Shown piece by piece: positions 45,972 through 58,381 of a DNA stretch of 64,000 nucleotides. The stretch comes from Quillaja saponaria (taxonomy: Eukaryota > Streptophyta > Magnoliopsida > Fabales > Quillajaceae). The first letter of the stretch is position 1. Each line of letters begins with the position of its first letter. A program made the translations under genes and the position numbers. The notes under the pieces are model-generated. The model was not told the DNA's origin. It saw nothing but the letters and a program-made list of their open reading frames with translations, and did not search any database. The DNA is taken from positions 19,759,994 through 19,823,993 of the forward strand of contig CM055614.1 of assembly GCA_029379385.1 (NCBI GenBank), in the 5' to 3' direction.

Positions 45972-46367
45972 TGATAGAAATATGGTAAGCACAACACACA
46001 AATTAAAAATGATGACCAAAATGGAATATTCAAAAACAATTTCTACTTTCTTTATTGTCAAATTGAAAACATACAATAGGTATTTATAAGACTTATAATA
46101 GCAACTTTAAAGTTACACAACTAAATGTGCACTAATATGATTTTAACATCCATTACCTTAGACATTAAGGACTCCAACCCATTACTACAATTTTACTACT
46201 TATTAACAAAAAAAAAAAAAAAAAACTTCCACTAGCACAAAATAATTTATAGCTGCTATTATAAAAAATTAACTACCTCTTAAAGCCTATTACATCAAAA
46301 TAACTCACACCTTTTTCATTTCCACTAACAATTTATCATAGGAAAATAAAGTTTATTATTTTCAACA
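45972..46367 (-). repeat. Copia LTR, right (5' in element orientation)
   Basis: Matches 41500-41896 throughout with scattered substitutions and a longer poly(A) run (about 46208-46225). Confidence 0.92.
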
Positions 46368-46372
46368 CAATC

Positions 46373-46864
46373 AAGATATAATTCTTCCAACGACTTACAC
46401 CATAAGGAAACCCATTCATCAAATTTTGAAAATTTTACAGTGTTTAAGTCTTAAAATCTTGAGGGAGTCAAAAGAAAACGAGGGTAGTTTGATGCCAGCA
46501 ACACAACCAAAATTAATATCCAAGACTCTCCAAAGTTGGTTAGGTGGTAACTCCAAGGACCATGGAACATGTAGGGTGAGTAGTTGAACTCTAAGGCCTG
46601 ACAAATTTAGCACCCACCTGCGAATATCAGTTGCTTCTTTTCTTCTTATCAATCATCGATTCTGTTAATGACTTTGAAATTAAGGATAAGCAAACATAGA
46701 TTTCTGAATCTCTTGGACACACAGCTTACAAATCGAAACAGAGTAGCAGTGTCATTGTCTATAGTGTCGTCACATAGATGGGAAAAAATTTCGTTCACAA
46801 TAAGATCATCCGAGAGATAGCTAAAGGGATCTCCATAACTTTTCCATTTAATCATGCTGCTCAT
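46373..46864 (-). pseudogene. F-box/LRR gene, 5' half
   Basis: ATG at 46864; MSSMIKWKSYGDPFSYLSDD, then IVNEIFSHL and RFVSCVSKRFRNLC form an F-box (about residues 12-60) that binds SKP1 in SCF ligases. After a frame break near 46650 the next stretch (46419-46652) reads ATDIRRWVLNLSG, LRVQLLTLHVPWSLELP, VLDINFGCVAGIKLPSFSFD and SLKILRLKHCKI, the leucine-rich part. The text after it (LEELYLD) is cut by the Copia element and resumes at 41494. A frame break independent of the insertion exists, so the gene may already have been failing. Confidence 0.75.
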
Positions 46865-47504
46865 TGCTCTTTTCTAACTTGGTTGCCTAACTTTATTCGT
46901 AACTGTATCTTATGCTTATAGGGAGGATGGAGGACTACTTATAGTTATAGGGCTCTCTTAAAAGTTAAATCTGAATTTTAGTGAGGTTAGGACTTTTTTA
47001 TTTTTATTTTTTATTTTGGATCTTAAATTAGAATTACTGTTTAGAATTGAGAGTTTATTTTTTATTTTTGGTTTCCTACTAGTTTCCTCAAACTCGAAGG
47101 TGTGGACTAACCTCATCTCAGACTTCGTGGCTCACTCTTCCCAAAAGTGTTTCTGACTCAAACCACTGACATTACAGATGCCTCTTAACAGCAGAGCTCA
47201 AGTGGGCCTTACCATTTGAACCGCGCCTTCTTGGGTTGAGAGTTTAATTTAATTCTAATGAAATTAAAATTGTGTCAGAATTAGAATTTTGTAGTTTGGA
47301 TGATATAAGAAGTTAGGAATTACACAATTCTAATTTTCTTGTTTTGTTGCAGTTTGTGGAATTATATCATTTTAAAAATAAAAATATTTGGAGGAAGTAA
47401 TGATATAATTAATTATTATTCAAAAAAAAAAAAAATCATAGAAATATATAATCTATTTTTTCCTTACTTAATATGAATTATTTGTGTGTTAATAAATATA
47501 AAAG
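46865..47504. other. No gene; AT-rich upstream region of the F-box relic
   Basis: Upstream of the minus-strand ATG at 46864. No clear TATA box chosen. A GC-richer stretch (47100-47230) has no coding frame I recognise. Confidence 0.4.
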
Positions 47505-47590
47505 AACTACTGAGAATTTAGCTCAAACGGTTGGTACTAGTCTCTCCCACCCTCTAGTCCCGAGTTTGAGCAATACCAAATAATATATAT
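47505..47590 (+). repeat. tRNA-derived SINE head
   Basis: A-box-like TAGCTCAAACGG (47519-47530) and B-box-like CGAGTTTGAGC (47561-47571) at tRNA-like spacing, preceded by ACTGAGAATT. No cloverleaf can be completed, so it is not a tRNA gene. A SINE 5' end is the best fit; the 3' boundary is unclear (AT run from 47580). Confidence 0.5.
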
Positions 47591-47849
47591 ATATAAAAGA
47601 AAAATTGCTCATCAATACAAAATGGCTGTCTTTTAATACAAAATAATTGCTTACAATCACAAAATAACTTAGTTGAGGTTTGTCCAATGTGCCATGGCAA
47701 TTGCAATTGCAATTGCAAAGAATGCTTGTGTTTGGATGCACCGAAGGAAGTCCTTTTTTTTTCCTCTTAAGTGGATGTTTTATGCTGTAATGGATTTTCA
47801 CTTTGGTATCTATCTACTTATGTGAATTTGAGCAAATGTCTTGTTGTAG
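47591..47849. other. No gene recognised
   Basis: Contains a GCAATTGCAATTGCAATTGC simple repeat near 47695-47718. Otherwise unremarkable AT-rich DNA. Confidence 0.4.
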
Positions 47850-49370
47850 GAATTGAAGAACTTACATATGAAATTTAGTGAAGCTGAAAAAGTTGAGCAC
47901 TCTTAAGTATTTGCTACAATTTCTACTTTGATATTTGGAATAGCTCGAAGAAGATCAAGTCAGAAGCAAATGGAGGCTAATTTTCTCCAGAGACTGAGAC
48001 ATAAATAAATGTTCTTTTATCAATTATGCCTGGTGCATGTTCATTGCAAGAGTATTACTTCCAGAGCTAAAGATTGAAGGGGTAGATTGCAATGAAAATG
48101 AGTGTGTCTACTAGTCAAGATTTATTTACAGTTTCTCATGTTTGTTTTTCATCTATTGTAATATAAAAAATTGCATAAACAATAAACACCTTTGAAATGC
48201 CTGGGTCGAGTTAAAATTTCTCTTTTCTTAAGACTATATTTGCATCCTACTTGCAACAGGTTATAGTATATAAGACTCCCAAGATAAAATAAGCTCTTTT
48301 ATATCTAAGGTTTTTATTAGATATAAATAAAAACCATAACTTGAAAAGAGAAAGAAAGAGAAGAAGAAGAGATATGAAAAAGTAGGTTAACCATGTTACT
48401 TTTATATGCTTTCCATGGAAGGACATTTCTATTCCTATAGACGTTAATATCCAAAAGGAAATGTCTTTCTATTTAATTAAAAACTGATGACTTTTTGACT
48501 AAGTCAAATAGTCATAAAACCCTTATAGGTTTTCCATGAAAAAGACAATTTTGTTCCTAAAAAAAATAATTTATGAAAACAAATGTCTTCTCATTTAAGT
48601 AACAAGTAATGACTTTTTGATTAAGTCACATTAACCAAACATTTCTTTTCTCAATAGTTTAATAACTATTCATATTGAAGTTATTTTATGAAAGAAAATT
48701 TATTCATTTAGGCAAAAAGTAATGACTCTTGGATTAAGTCAAATTACTTTAAAACTATTGAAAATTCATAACATTAAGATTATATTATAGATTTTGACAG
48801 AAATTTTTTTTCAGTGACAACTACAAAACTTCAATATTTGATTGTCACAGAAGCTGTCTAGAATGTTATTTTGATCTTTGTCTGGTCTGTTTTTATGAGA
48901 TTCGTGATGGACACCTACAGGGAGGAGAAATGGGAGGTGACATTCAATATATTAACTGTGGGATAAACTATCTTCATGGTGGTAAAGAAAAAGTTGTTGA
49001 CATTGCTACTAAAGCAATCCCCAAGGATGATGATTGGTCAAGATGTTGATGGACAGCTAATGGGGATGGTAACATTCCATGCCCAAGATGCGAAGGTGGC
49101 TCTTGTCATAGAATTCTTGAACTAAATTCCATATTTTCTGATTACGGGATTTCTGAGTTGTTAAAAAAAGAAGAGGAAATAGCCAAAGCATACCATTTGA
49201 AGGATGTATCTCAAACCCCTACTGAGTTGTGTTCATGTTCCAACTTGGAAAATAATATTGATGTTAAAAATAACAATTCGAGGAGGGCAGCTTTTCAAGA
49301 AGATTCTATTGACAACTATATATACTGTCCAAGGGTAAATATTGAATATGGAGATTTGAAGCACTTTCAG
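47850..49370 (+). pseudogene. JMJ25-like JmjC histone demethylase pseudogene fragment
   Basis: The host family removes H3K9 methyl marks in the nucleus. First exon-like part 47850-48113 after TTGTTGTAG: HSKYLLQFLL..., then QKQMEANFLQRLRHK and VDCNENECVY, with stops and a frame shift. Second exon 48815-49370 after TTTTTTTTCAG: KTSIFDCHRSCLECYFDLC (RING-like Cys/His part), EIRDGHLQGGE, YLHGGKEKV, NGDGNIPCPRCEGGSC, LELNSIFSDYGISELLKKEE, LCSCSN and DNYIYCPRV..EYGDLKHFQ. A TGA sits at about 49051, and a zinc-binding Cys reads Tyr at about 48824. The JmjC catalytic domain that should follow is absent. Introns are retained, so the copy came from DNA duplication or capture by a transposon. Confidence 0.85.
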
Positions 49371-50384
49371 TACCTTGTTGTATTTGTTTCTCTACACCAA
49401 CTGTATTAATGCAGGCAGACATCAATATCCATCAATCTGAGCCTTGCTGTGAAATTACCTATGCATGTTATCAAACACAAGATGAAACCAGTACCACTTG
49501 AAACATTGTAAACCTGCATCATCAAAAGAAATGCTAGTGATAACTTAGAATGATTGAACTTAAACGGCCAACCTTATTACATAGTATAGGAAATGATAAG
49601 CATGGTTTCTCATTAACTAAAAATAGTTAAGAGGATTGGCTTTCACCAATAAGAAACACCCTTTTAGACTTTGAAGCAAATAATTCACTTGGCTAAGAGG
49701 CTTAAGACAAAGCACTATAGGAAAGGGGGGTCAATAGGTCAACAATTCCAAGGCCTAAACTTTTAGTATGCTAGAGCAGCAAAAAGAACCAATGATCATA
49801 AAAGTAGTTGATTAATATGGAGTTATGGAATTAAATTAATCAATTGATGGGCTATCTTTTTTTCTACGCCAAACTCTAACTATCCAAAGACCATAGAGAA
49901 TCATGGCTATGCGTACCATAGCCATCATAGAACTCACCACTTTTAGTAGTGTTTGCAACCAGTACACAAAAAGGCTTACTTCTTCAATAATGCTCATAAA
50001 TTAAAGAAATCTTCGTAAGGTTTGTAATAGTATACAAGTCATCTTATATAAAAAGAATAAAATAAACTAAACAGTAGCAGCCATATATCGAGGATTCTAC
50101 ATACACAAAAAAATTAAAATATCATAGAAGCTAAAGAAAACACAAATTAAATGACAGAAAATGTACCCGGGCAAGGGTGTATTCTTTCCCTGCAATCCAA
50201 ACGCCAGCTTGAGACCACTATAGCTAATGATGAAATCTAAGATTCCTACCTAGATCCTCTTAGAGGAGTTTAAAATTTAATGTTTGGCTATATTTGAATG
50301 TCTCAATGAGCACCATTTTTCAAATATAAGAGAAGGTACTCCATGGGAACTCTCAGAGCTATAATTACAACCCACATATCTTTT
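49371..50384. other. No recognisable gene
   Basis: AT-rich; probably flanking or intronic sequence of the demethylase relic, then unrelated DNA. Confidence 0.4.
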
Positions 50385-51600
50385 AGGCTAAATTACTCAT
50401 TTGGTCCTTGTAGTTTGAGTCGAATTTCACTTTAGTCTCTATCATTTACCTTTTTGCAATTGAGTTCCCATAATTAATATTTTGCACCAATTGGATCCTT
50501 GCCATCTTGTCACTCACTAATGGAACTGACGTGGCCTAACGAATGCCATACTGGATGCCTACATGTATAACAGGTGGCAAATTTTTCCTTGGGCTCACTT
50601 CCAAAGCATAAAACAACATAGTTTCTCCAAAAGGAAGAGAAACTGCGTCATTTTCTAATTAAATAACCCTACTGGTTCCCATATTTTTCCAAATTGCACC
50701 AACCAATGGGAAAATTTGAAATATGGGATTAGAGTTTCTTATCTTCGTTAGGGATATCGATTTCAAACTTGGATCTGATTTGTGTTTGGATTGGAAAATT
50801 TTATTGAGGGTTCTTAAATATGAAGTTGGTGACTACAGAATTATAGAAGAGCTGTTAGGTTAAGGCTTTTATTTTCATTTTTTCTCTGTTACTGTTATAG
50901 TTTTTGCTTTCACTTTAATAAAATGCCTTTATGCCTTTCATTTATTCCTTTTAAACTGGATAGATGATGATTTCAATGCACTTTATTTCTTTTAAATGTT
51001 ATGAAATACACAACATTGTATTATATTGGCTTTATCTAAGTTGTACATTGTGGTTTTGAAATACATTACATGTCTTGTTGTTTATGTCTTTGGATTTTGT
51101 GTTGATTTATCTTTTTCTTTATTGTAAAGGGGACAATGGTGATGCTGGAATCCAAGTGGAACTGTATCATGGGGGATAATTTTATTAAGAGTCTAAAAAC
51201 GATGCTTTGAGTTATGTAAATGGTATAAATGATGTATTTTATTTTCACATATAGTGCTAGTCATACTTTACAATAGTTAACAGGATTGTAAAATTGTTGA
51301 AGTATAATAGTTTTAAGATGTTGTATTGCAGAGTTCTTGGTATGTCTTTTGCCAATGGATTGGAAGAGTTTGTTTCTAACAAGGATGCTTTGGTGATGTG
51401 TAATAAAACCATGAAAATTAGTAATGGGGTAGCTGCAATCTATGTTGAATATCAAGTTGACACTGCAATAATTATAAAATCTCCTATTAATGTTCCTAAT
51501 GTTGATGAAACTAAACCTAAAACTGAAACTATAGAGGTGGAAGAGAGTGACAGTTTAGACAGTTTAGATTCATTTGTATATTCCAAACATGCTCTAATAA
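50385..51600 (+). pseudogene. MULE 5' end and N-terminal transposase fragment
   Basis: Begins with GGCTAAATTACTCATTTGGT and TCCTTGTAGTTTGAG text common at MULE-type termini, then a leader. From about 51128 the reading GDNGDAGIQVELYHGG, SYVNGINDVF and, after an intron-like gap, LLKYNSFKMLYCRVLGMSFA, GLEEFVSNKDALVMC and AAIYVEYQV matches the N-terminal region of MULE transposases. Two stops occur early. The catalytic domain never follows; instead Copia text starts near 51600. Confidence 0.6.
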
Positions 51601-53930
51601 AGCTTGATTTTCTACCACAAGACGCTCAACAATGGTGTTGTGCTTATGGGGAATAATTCACCTTGTAAAGTTATGGGTATTAGTTCAATCCGAATTCGTT
51701 ATCATGATGGGATAGTTAGGATTTATATAAATACGAAGAAAAATCTTCTTTCTTTGTGTACTTTAGATAGACTTGGATACAGGCATTCGGGTAAAGGTGG
51801 AGTTCTCAGAGTTGCGAAGGGCTCATCGTTGGCAATAGGAAGAAAATTGGTAAAAGGTTTTTATCTTTGTAAAGTAGTATTTCTGGTACTGCTAATGCAG
51901 TGTCCTCCAAAGACACATATGTAGACATTACAAAATTTTGGCATATGTGGTTGGGCTACATGTGTGAGAAAGGAATGTCATTTTTGAGAAACAAATAGAT
52001 GCTTTGTGGTAAGAAGACTGGTGCAATGAATTTCTTCAAGCATCGTATTTTTGGGAATTAGCACATAGTTTTAGTATAGGCGTAGAACCAAGGGTACCTT
52101 GGATTATATTCATTCGATCTTTTGAGGTCCATCTGAGGTATCCATCTAAGAGTGGAAAACAATATTTTCTAACATTTATTAATGTTTCTCATGAAAGGTT
52201 TCTATCCATTTTTTGAAATTTAAGAGTGATGGTTTGCAAACCTTTAAGAGGTCGAAGATTATGGATAGGAATCAGACTAAGAAGAAGATTAAGCAGCTTA
52301 GAACTGACAACGGCTTGAAATTTGTAGATGAAAAGTTCATTATTTTTTATGTTAATGAAGAAATTGTCAAGCATAGAATAGTCAAGAAAATAGCATAGCA
52401 GAATGGTGTTGCTGAGAGTATGAATAGAACTTTTTTTTTAAAAACATAATGCATGCTCCTAAATGCTAGGTTGTCTAAACATTTTTGGGCAAAAGCAGTA
52501 AACACACAACTTGTTTCTTGGTGAATCTTACTCTCCAGTCTCTGTCATTGAATTTAAGACTCTAAATGAGATATAGTCAAGTAAACCTTAAGATTATTCC
52601 TAATTGAATATATTTGGTTATCCTGCATATTGTCATGTTAGTGATGGAAACCTTGATTTTAGAGTTAAAAAGTGTTTGTTTATGGGATATGGTATTGGGG
52701 TCTAAGAGTATAGGTTATGATGTCATGATCCTAAGTCACCTAAATTTATAATTAGTAGGGATGTTACCTTTAATGAAAATTCTATGTTTGATCCTAGAAA
52801 AATTTATGTTGAGCTTGCAGATAAGAAGAAGAGTGTCCAAAATATAGCGGAGCTTAAGGTGAAGGCTCCATTAAAATAAAATCAAAATTCTTAGGAAATG
52901 TAAATTCAACAGCCTTATAACATTGTAGGTGAAAGGCATAAAAGGAAAATTAAGCTGCCTCAAAGATACTTATATTCAAATCTTGTTCCACATGCACTTG
53001 CAATAGCAGAGGAAATTGGTTATCAAAAAATAACCACCTATTCATAAGTCGTTACTTGAGAAGAATCTAGATGAAGAGATTGAGCCTCTTCATAAGAACC
53101 AAACTTGGGACTTAGTGAAATTGCCTAAGGGAAAAAGAACTGTAAGGTGCAAATAGGTCTTTAAGAAGAAGGAAGGAATCCTAGGGGTTAAAGATACTAG
53201 GTATAGGTACAAGTCTCGCCAAGTTGCAAAAGGCTACAGTCAGAAAGAGATAGTGGACTTCAATGAAGTTTTCTCTCCAGTTTTAAAGCATAGTTCAATC
53301 AAGGTGTTGCTTGCCATGATTGCTTTATATGATTTAGAGCTTAAGTAGCTTGATATCAATATTGTATTTTTGCATGGTGAGCTTGAGGAGACCATCTACA
53401 CGAGTTAGCTACGGGGTTCATTGTTGATGGTAAAGAAGATCAGATTTGCAAACTGAATAAATCTTTGTATGGTCTAAAATAGTCTCCAAGATAGCGATAC
53501 AAGTGATTAGACACCTTCATGATTTGTCATGGTTACTTTAAGGGTGATTATGGCAATTATGTGTACCATAGGAAAATATTTGATGGTTCTTTCATTTACA
53601 TACTGCTTTATGTGGATGTGTCTATCATAATAAATTATCTAATGGTTCTTTCATTTACTTATTACTTAATGTGGATGGCATGCTCATTGCTTATAAGAGC
53701 ATATATGAGATTGATATATTGAAAATGCAATTAAATAGGGAATTTGAAATGAAAGACTTAGGTGAAGGAAAAAAGATTTTAGGGATGAAGATTCACAAGG
53801 ACACAAATGAGAAATGCTCTATCTATCATAATAAAGGTACACTAAGAAAGTGCTTGAGCATTTTGGTATATGCATAACAATAAACCAATGAGTACCTCTC
53901 TTACATCTCATTTCAGTTTGCCATCTTCTT
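51600..53930 (+). pseudogene. Copia pol fragment (protease to RT), heavily decayed
   Basis: Blocks in order on the plus strand: LNNGVVLMGNNSPCKVMGIS (end of protease), LCTLDRLGYRHSGKGGVLRV; integrase zinc part decayed near 51950; KQLRTDNGLKFVDEKF (second Asp region, about 52290), QNGVAESMNRTF (Glu present), FGYPAYCHVSDGNLDFRVKK; RT with QVAKGYSQKEIVDFNEVFSP, LDINIVFLHGELEE, and NREFEMKDLGEGKKILGMKI (53671-53877). Many stops and shifts. Gag and both LTRs were not identified. It directly follows a MULE N-terminal fragment. Confidence 0.8.
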
Positions 53931-55489
53931 TGTCATCTCGTTTTGGAGATTTGTTGATCTTGTATTATTGATATCCAACCCAAGAACAGATCCGACCCGA
54001 TATGACATTATTTTCGAGCAACCCGTTTCTTACTCAAATTAGAAGTTGGTCTATAAAGATATCCTTTAAGGTTTTGTTTTAAGATATCTTTTATGTTATT
54101 CTCTTTATCTATAATAATAAGATTCCAACCACTCTACCCTTTGATGTAGTTTATTTTGCTTAATCTTCCTATATCAACCATGTTAGCAGGTTTGAGGTTA
54201 AACCTTATTGATTCTATTACTCAATTCAACTAAACCTTAATTAGCAAACTAATTAGGGTTAGTTACATGAATTCTTTTTTGTCATTTGCATTGGTCAAAA
54301 ACATCATTTTTAGTAATGCCTAGAGCAATCATGTCTTTTTTATTGTTACTTCCCATTTAATTCTCTGTCTCCCTTTACCCTGTCTAACGTCTTCTATCTG
54401 TACCAAGTCATCTCTCCCAACTACGGCGTCCACTGGCTAATGTTGGATAAGTCCAAACCATCATAAGTGGTTCTATTTAATTTTCTCTTTAAACCCTGTT
54501 GATGTTATTATGGTAAGAAAATTATTATTCTTAAAACTGACCATGACAACAAGGTTAACTTAAACATGTTATTCTTTAATTGTCCATTAGTAAGCAAACA
54601 TAGTTTATACAGTTGGAATAGTCATTAAAATAGTTTTGTAAACATGTTGTTAAACACTATTTTGATTTATGCTTTTAAAATTGCTTAAATTGCATTCGTC
54701 TTTTTTGATAATGGGTTGAATTGGATAATAACACAGTATAGATAGCTCACCTCATCATCCACTGCAGCTGAATTTGTGATACAACAACACACACAAGTGG
54801 CTGACAATTTGATTATTCAACAACTAAACAAAATAGAAATGTTGTTAACAAAAAAATCTATTGAGTTAGAGTATCACATATTATTATGGATTTTAATCAC
54901 TTTAGGCTTCTTCTTTTATTTATTTATATATTTTTCCACAGATGTTAGATCGCTCTCTTTCACATACCTTACAATTTGCCTATATATTTATACTATATAG
55001 GACTTGTCCACAAAGCAAACTTCTCCTCTAAAGAAACTAAATCACAATCTAATTAGTTTTACATACCTACCAAAGTAGACCTAAGTTGGAAACTCCAATC
55101 ATAAACTACCTAATTTTTGTTGCACACAAAAAATAAACTAATTAGGAAACTACAAAAACAAGATTTTGGTCCAACTATCTCTACCTCACTCAAATCCTTC
55201 AAAGAAATATTCAGCATTCTTTAAGATTAGTATGCATCATTTATCATCAGCAACTGAACTATCAAAACTTAACATAAGCCTTACTTATAGAGAGTCATCA
55301 CCTACTCATAATGAACAACATCATGATATCTTTCAACACCAACAACGAATATGTCTAAAGTGATATTCTTAATTCCACCACATCACCTACCATTGATGAG
55401 TCATTTCTATGTCATCTTATAAATGGACTAGATTTTTTTCAAAAACTACAACTTCAACTCAATTAAAAAAAGAAAAAAGAAATAAGAGA
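53931..55489. other. No recognisable gene
   Basis: AT-rich spacer between the Copia and Gypsy relics. The short open frame near 54776 is hydrophobic by chance composition. Confidence 0.4.
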
Positions 55490-56720
55490 TTACATATATT
55501 GTGCCTGTTGTAGAGGAATGCCTTAAGGTTAGTAATTTTGAATTCTAAGCATCTAACTCGCAGACTGCTTGAGAAATTATATTCAAGAAACCATTGTTAG
55601 ATATGACTTACATCTCATGCCATTATACATTAGAGCTAGGCTGGATGACAAGCCAATTACCAAAATTTTGGTAGACAATGGTGGCGTAGTGACCATCTTG
55701 CCATGTAAAACCCTCGTAAAACTGAAAAATGTTGAAGTAAGCTTTTGTCTTAAGAAATATTAGTAACAAGGTTCGATGATGGAGCAATCAAAGTAAAATG
55801 GGTCATCCTAATAGAGTTAGTTTTGGACATTCTGAAGTCTCCAACGACATTCTTTGTTGTGGACATGCTAACATCTTACAACGTTCTACTAGGAAGGAAT
55901 TGGATCCATCCTAACATGATTATTCTTTCACCCCTTCACCAGTGTTTCAAGTTCTAGAATGTCGAGACTAAAGTTTAAGTGGTTACGGAAGATACAAAAC
56001 CATACACTATTAGTGCCAATCCGATCAAAGCACAGTTAATGTATTCCTATAATTTTGGTCCCGTCAAGTTCCTTGATCATGACTAGCAAGGAAGCTAACA
56101 AGAATTTTCACTAATGTCATTCCTCAGTTACATATCTGCCAATGTATCATCGCTTTATTCACATTTCTAAGGTCAACCAATATGGTGACAATTGGCTTTT
56201 AACAACTGTGGCAATAAACATGCTAGAATAGAGGAAAGCCGTAATTTGGCAATCATGGTAAAGTTGATTATCTACTCTTAGGAGAAACAATTAGAATTAG
56301 TTAAGTGTGAAAATGATTTACTGATTATCTTTTTGAAGATGACAATGACTGCCTTGATCTGGTCTTCATAGAATACAGATGTCTTCCACATACAGATCAA
56401 ATGTTAGAAAAAGGTCAACTATACATCTAAAACTTATTAGTTAAGGTAAGTAAACCTTGGAATCGAGGGAAAAGAATGTCAAACCTATTTGAGTGGCTGC
56501 CTTATCTAAGAGCAAAAAGGTGAGTTATTGGAACTCTTGAAAGAATTTATGGATTATTTTGCTTGGAACTATGAGGAAATGTCTAGCCTAGATCGATTCT
56601 TGGTGGAACATTGTTTACCTATGAAGGGAATCTTCAAACCAATTAAACAAGAAGTAGAATATGTCCTCTTCAAAGCCAATTCATCCTTATGACCAAAGGA
56701 ATTGAGATGGATACCTCAAA
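55490..56720 (+). pseudogene. Gypsy pol fragment (protease and RT start)
   Basis: 55569-55763 reads LMPLYIRARLDDKPITKILV with DNGG (protease active site, usually D[TSG]G) and VTILPCKTLVKL. It continues in another frame with PTTFFVVDMLTSYNVLLGRN, then WIHPN (about 55840-55910). Near 56530-56690: LLKEFMDYFAWNYEEMSSLD with VEHCLPMKGIFKPIKQE, the start of the Gypsy RT (usually FAW.Y.DM.G.D...H.L....A.PV.Q). Stops throughout. LTRs not found. Confidence 0.7.
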
Positions 56721-57339
56721 AGATGAGTATCCATGCTAATGACAGATATGACAGTGGATTTTCTATCTGTTCAATAATACTTACTTGATGTTGCTGATAA
56801 GTAAATATGAAGTAGAATTCCCGCCAAATGGTGTGAAACTATTTGTGACATTGTTGTATGTATTAGTGATAGTATGTACTTTCGCTGATAGTTTTCACAA
56901 AATATATATTTTTGTATCTGTGATAATATTTTTAATTATTAGAGACCGTGTTTGCTGTCACTGATATTTCCCCCTAAATTTAAACCCTAAGTTTCCTCTT
57001 CTTCCTCATTCCACGTATTTCTTCTCCTCTTTCACTTCTTGTTTGAAATTTCCCTTTTAGGCGGCTGCATGAACTCCCAGTTGATTAATTAGGAGAACAC
57101 TATGAACACATTTGAGAGTATCAAACACACATCATTGCCTCACGTCCATTTCTCTTTCCTAATGAGCTATTTTATTGGATGGAATAGATTATGGATCGCA
57201 GAGTTACTATGTTAAGTGGTCAAGCTACAATTCAAACACATCCACCCCTGCCTCCATCTACTTAAAGTAAAACAAACAGTAACATATCATAGAAGTTGTT
57301 TTATGATTAATATATATGTTCAGGTAGGAAACATAGAAA
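56721..57339. other. No gene; possible transposon subterminal text
   Basis: Contains TATTAGTGATAGTATGTAC and TTAGAGACCGTG-type strings that could belong to a DNA transposon, but no terminal repeat was established. Confidence 0.25.
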
Positions 57340-58170
57340 AACGGGGCTTTGGTAGGAAAAATGTCAAATAGTCATCCATGTGACGAGCTAAAATTACAGG
57401 CTCATCCTTGGAGGTGAATATGACTTGTAAAAACAAATTTTTCCTTATGCAGATCAACAGGATTTCGTTTATGCTAGTTTAGGTTATTAAGCTTTGAAAA
57501 TTAGTTGTCTGAAAAAAAAAATGTCAAATACTCATTTGTTTGATGAGCCAGGAGTATCACGTATGTGGCAATGGATAAGACTTGAAAGAACAAATTGTTC
57601 CTCAATTAGGCCCACGTGCTATCTTTTTATGCAACTTTAGGTGTTTAGGCTATTAAAATTTGAAAACTGGGTGTCAGGGGACAAAAATATCAAATACTCA
57701 TATGTTTAACAAGTTGAGAGTATCAATACATCCATGATAGTGATTAAAACTCATTGGAATAAATTGTTCCTCGTTTAGGTCAACTGGCTTCTATTTATAC
57801 AAGTTTAAGTGTTAACGGTATTAAACTTTGAAAATCAGGTGTCAGGAGAGAAAAATGTCAAATACTCATCCATTTGACTAGCTGGGAGTACCAACATATC
57901 ATTGGCTATGAATAAGAATTGTAAGAATAAACTGTTTGTTGTTTAGGCCAATGTGCTTCCATTTATGCAAGTTTAGGTGTTATTAAAGTTTAAAAATTGG
58001 GTGTCGTGGGGCAAAAATAATAAATTCTCTTATGTTTAATGAGCTGTGAGTACTGACACATTCTTGGCAATGAATAAAACTTGTATGGATAAACAATTTG
58101 TTGTGTAGGCGAACAAGCTTCCATTTATGCTTAAATATATGTTTATAGAGCACTAAACTTATAATTTGAT
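57340..58170. repeat. ~165-bp tandem array, five diverged units
   Basis: AAAATGTCAAATACTCAT and variants occur at 57361, 57521, 57687, 57855 and 58017 (spacings 160, 166, 168, 162). Each unit also has TTTGA.GAGCT.GGAGTA, ATGAATAA.ACTTGTA, GTTTAGG..AA and CTTCCATTTATGCAAGTTTA. Confidence 0.88.
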
Positions 58171-58381
58171 AAACATTACTGTTAATGAGTTTTTTTCATT
58201 ATATTTACATGACATTTATTCATCTTCTACTACTTCACACATTGGAACTGATCTACAAACGTGCGAGGAGAGGGAGAGGGGCGAGGATACTTAGTTAGGC
58301 TGGGATGAGTAGTATAGTTTGTTTTTTAATTGAACAGAACAAGTTTTCTTGATATTTACAATTGATTGTAAGGATATTTAC

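Larger units (their letters stand above)
41500..46367 (-). mobile_element. Structurally complete Copia retrotransposon with CAATC target duplication
   Basis: LTRs at 41500-41896 and 45972-46367 (about 397 bp each). The perfect 5-bp repeat CAATC flanks the element (41495-41499 and 46368-46372). On the minus strand the 5' LTR is followed by AGTGGTATCAGAGTC (primer site), gag starts with ATG at 45927, and pol runs to about 41905, next to the tract TTTAAGGTGAAG. Multiple stops and frame shifts in gag-pol, and clearly diverged LTRs, show an old insertion. It split an F-box/LRR gene. Confidence 0.95.

Noticed and set aside
47519..47571. tRNA gene
   Set aside because: Only box-like motifs; acceptor and anticodon stems cannot be formed.
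57340..58170. Centromeric satellite
   Set aside because: Only five diverged units in a gene-relic and transposon context; length alone is not enough.
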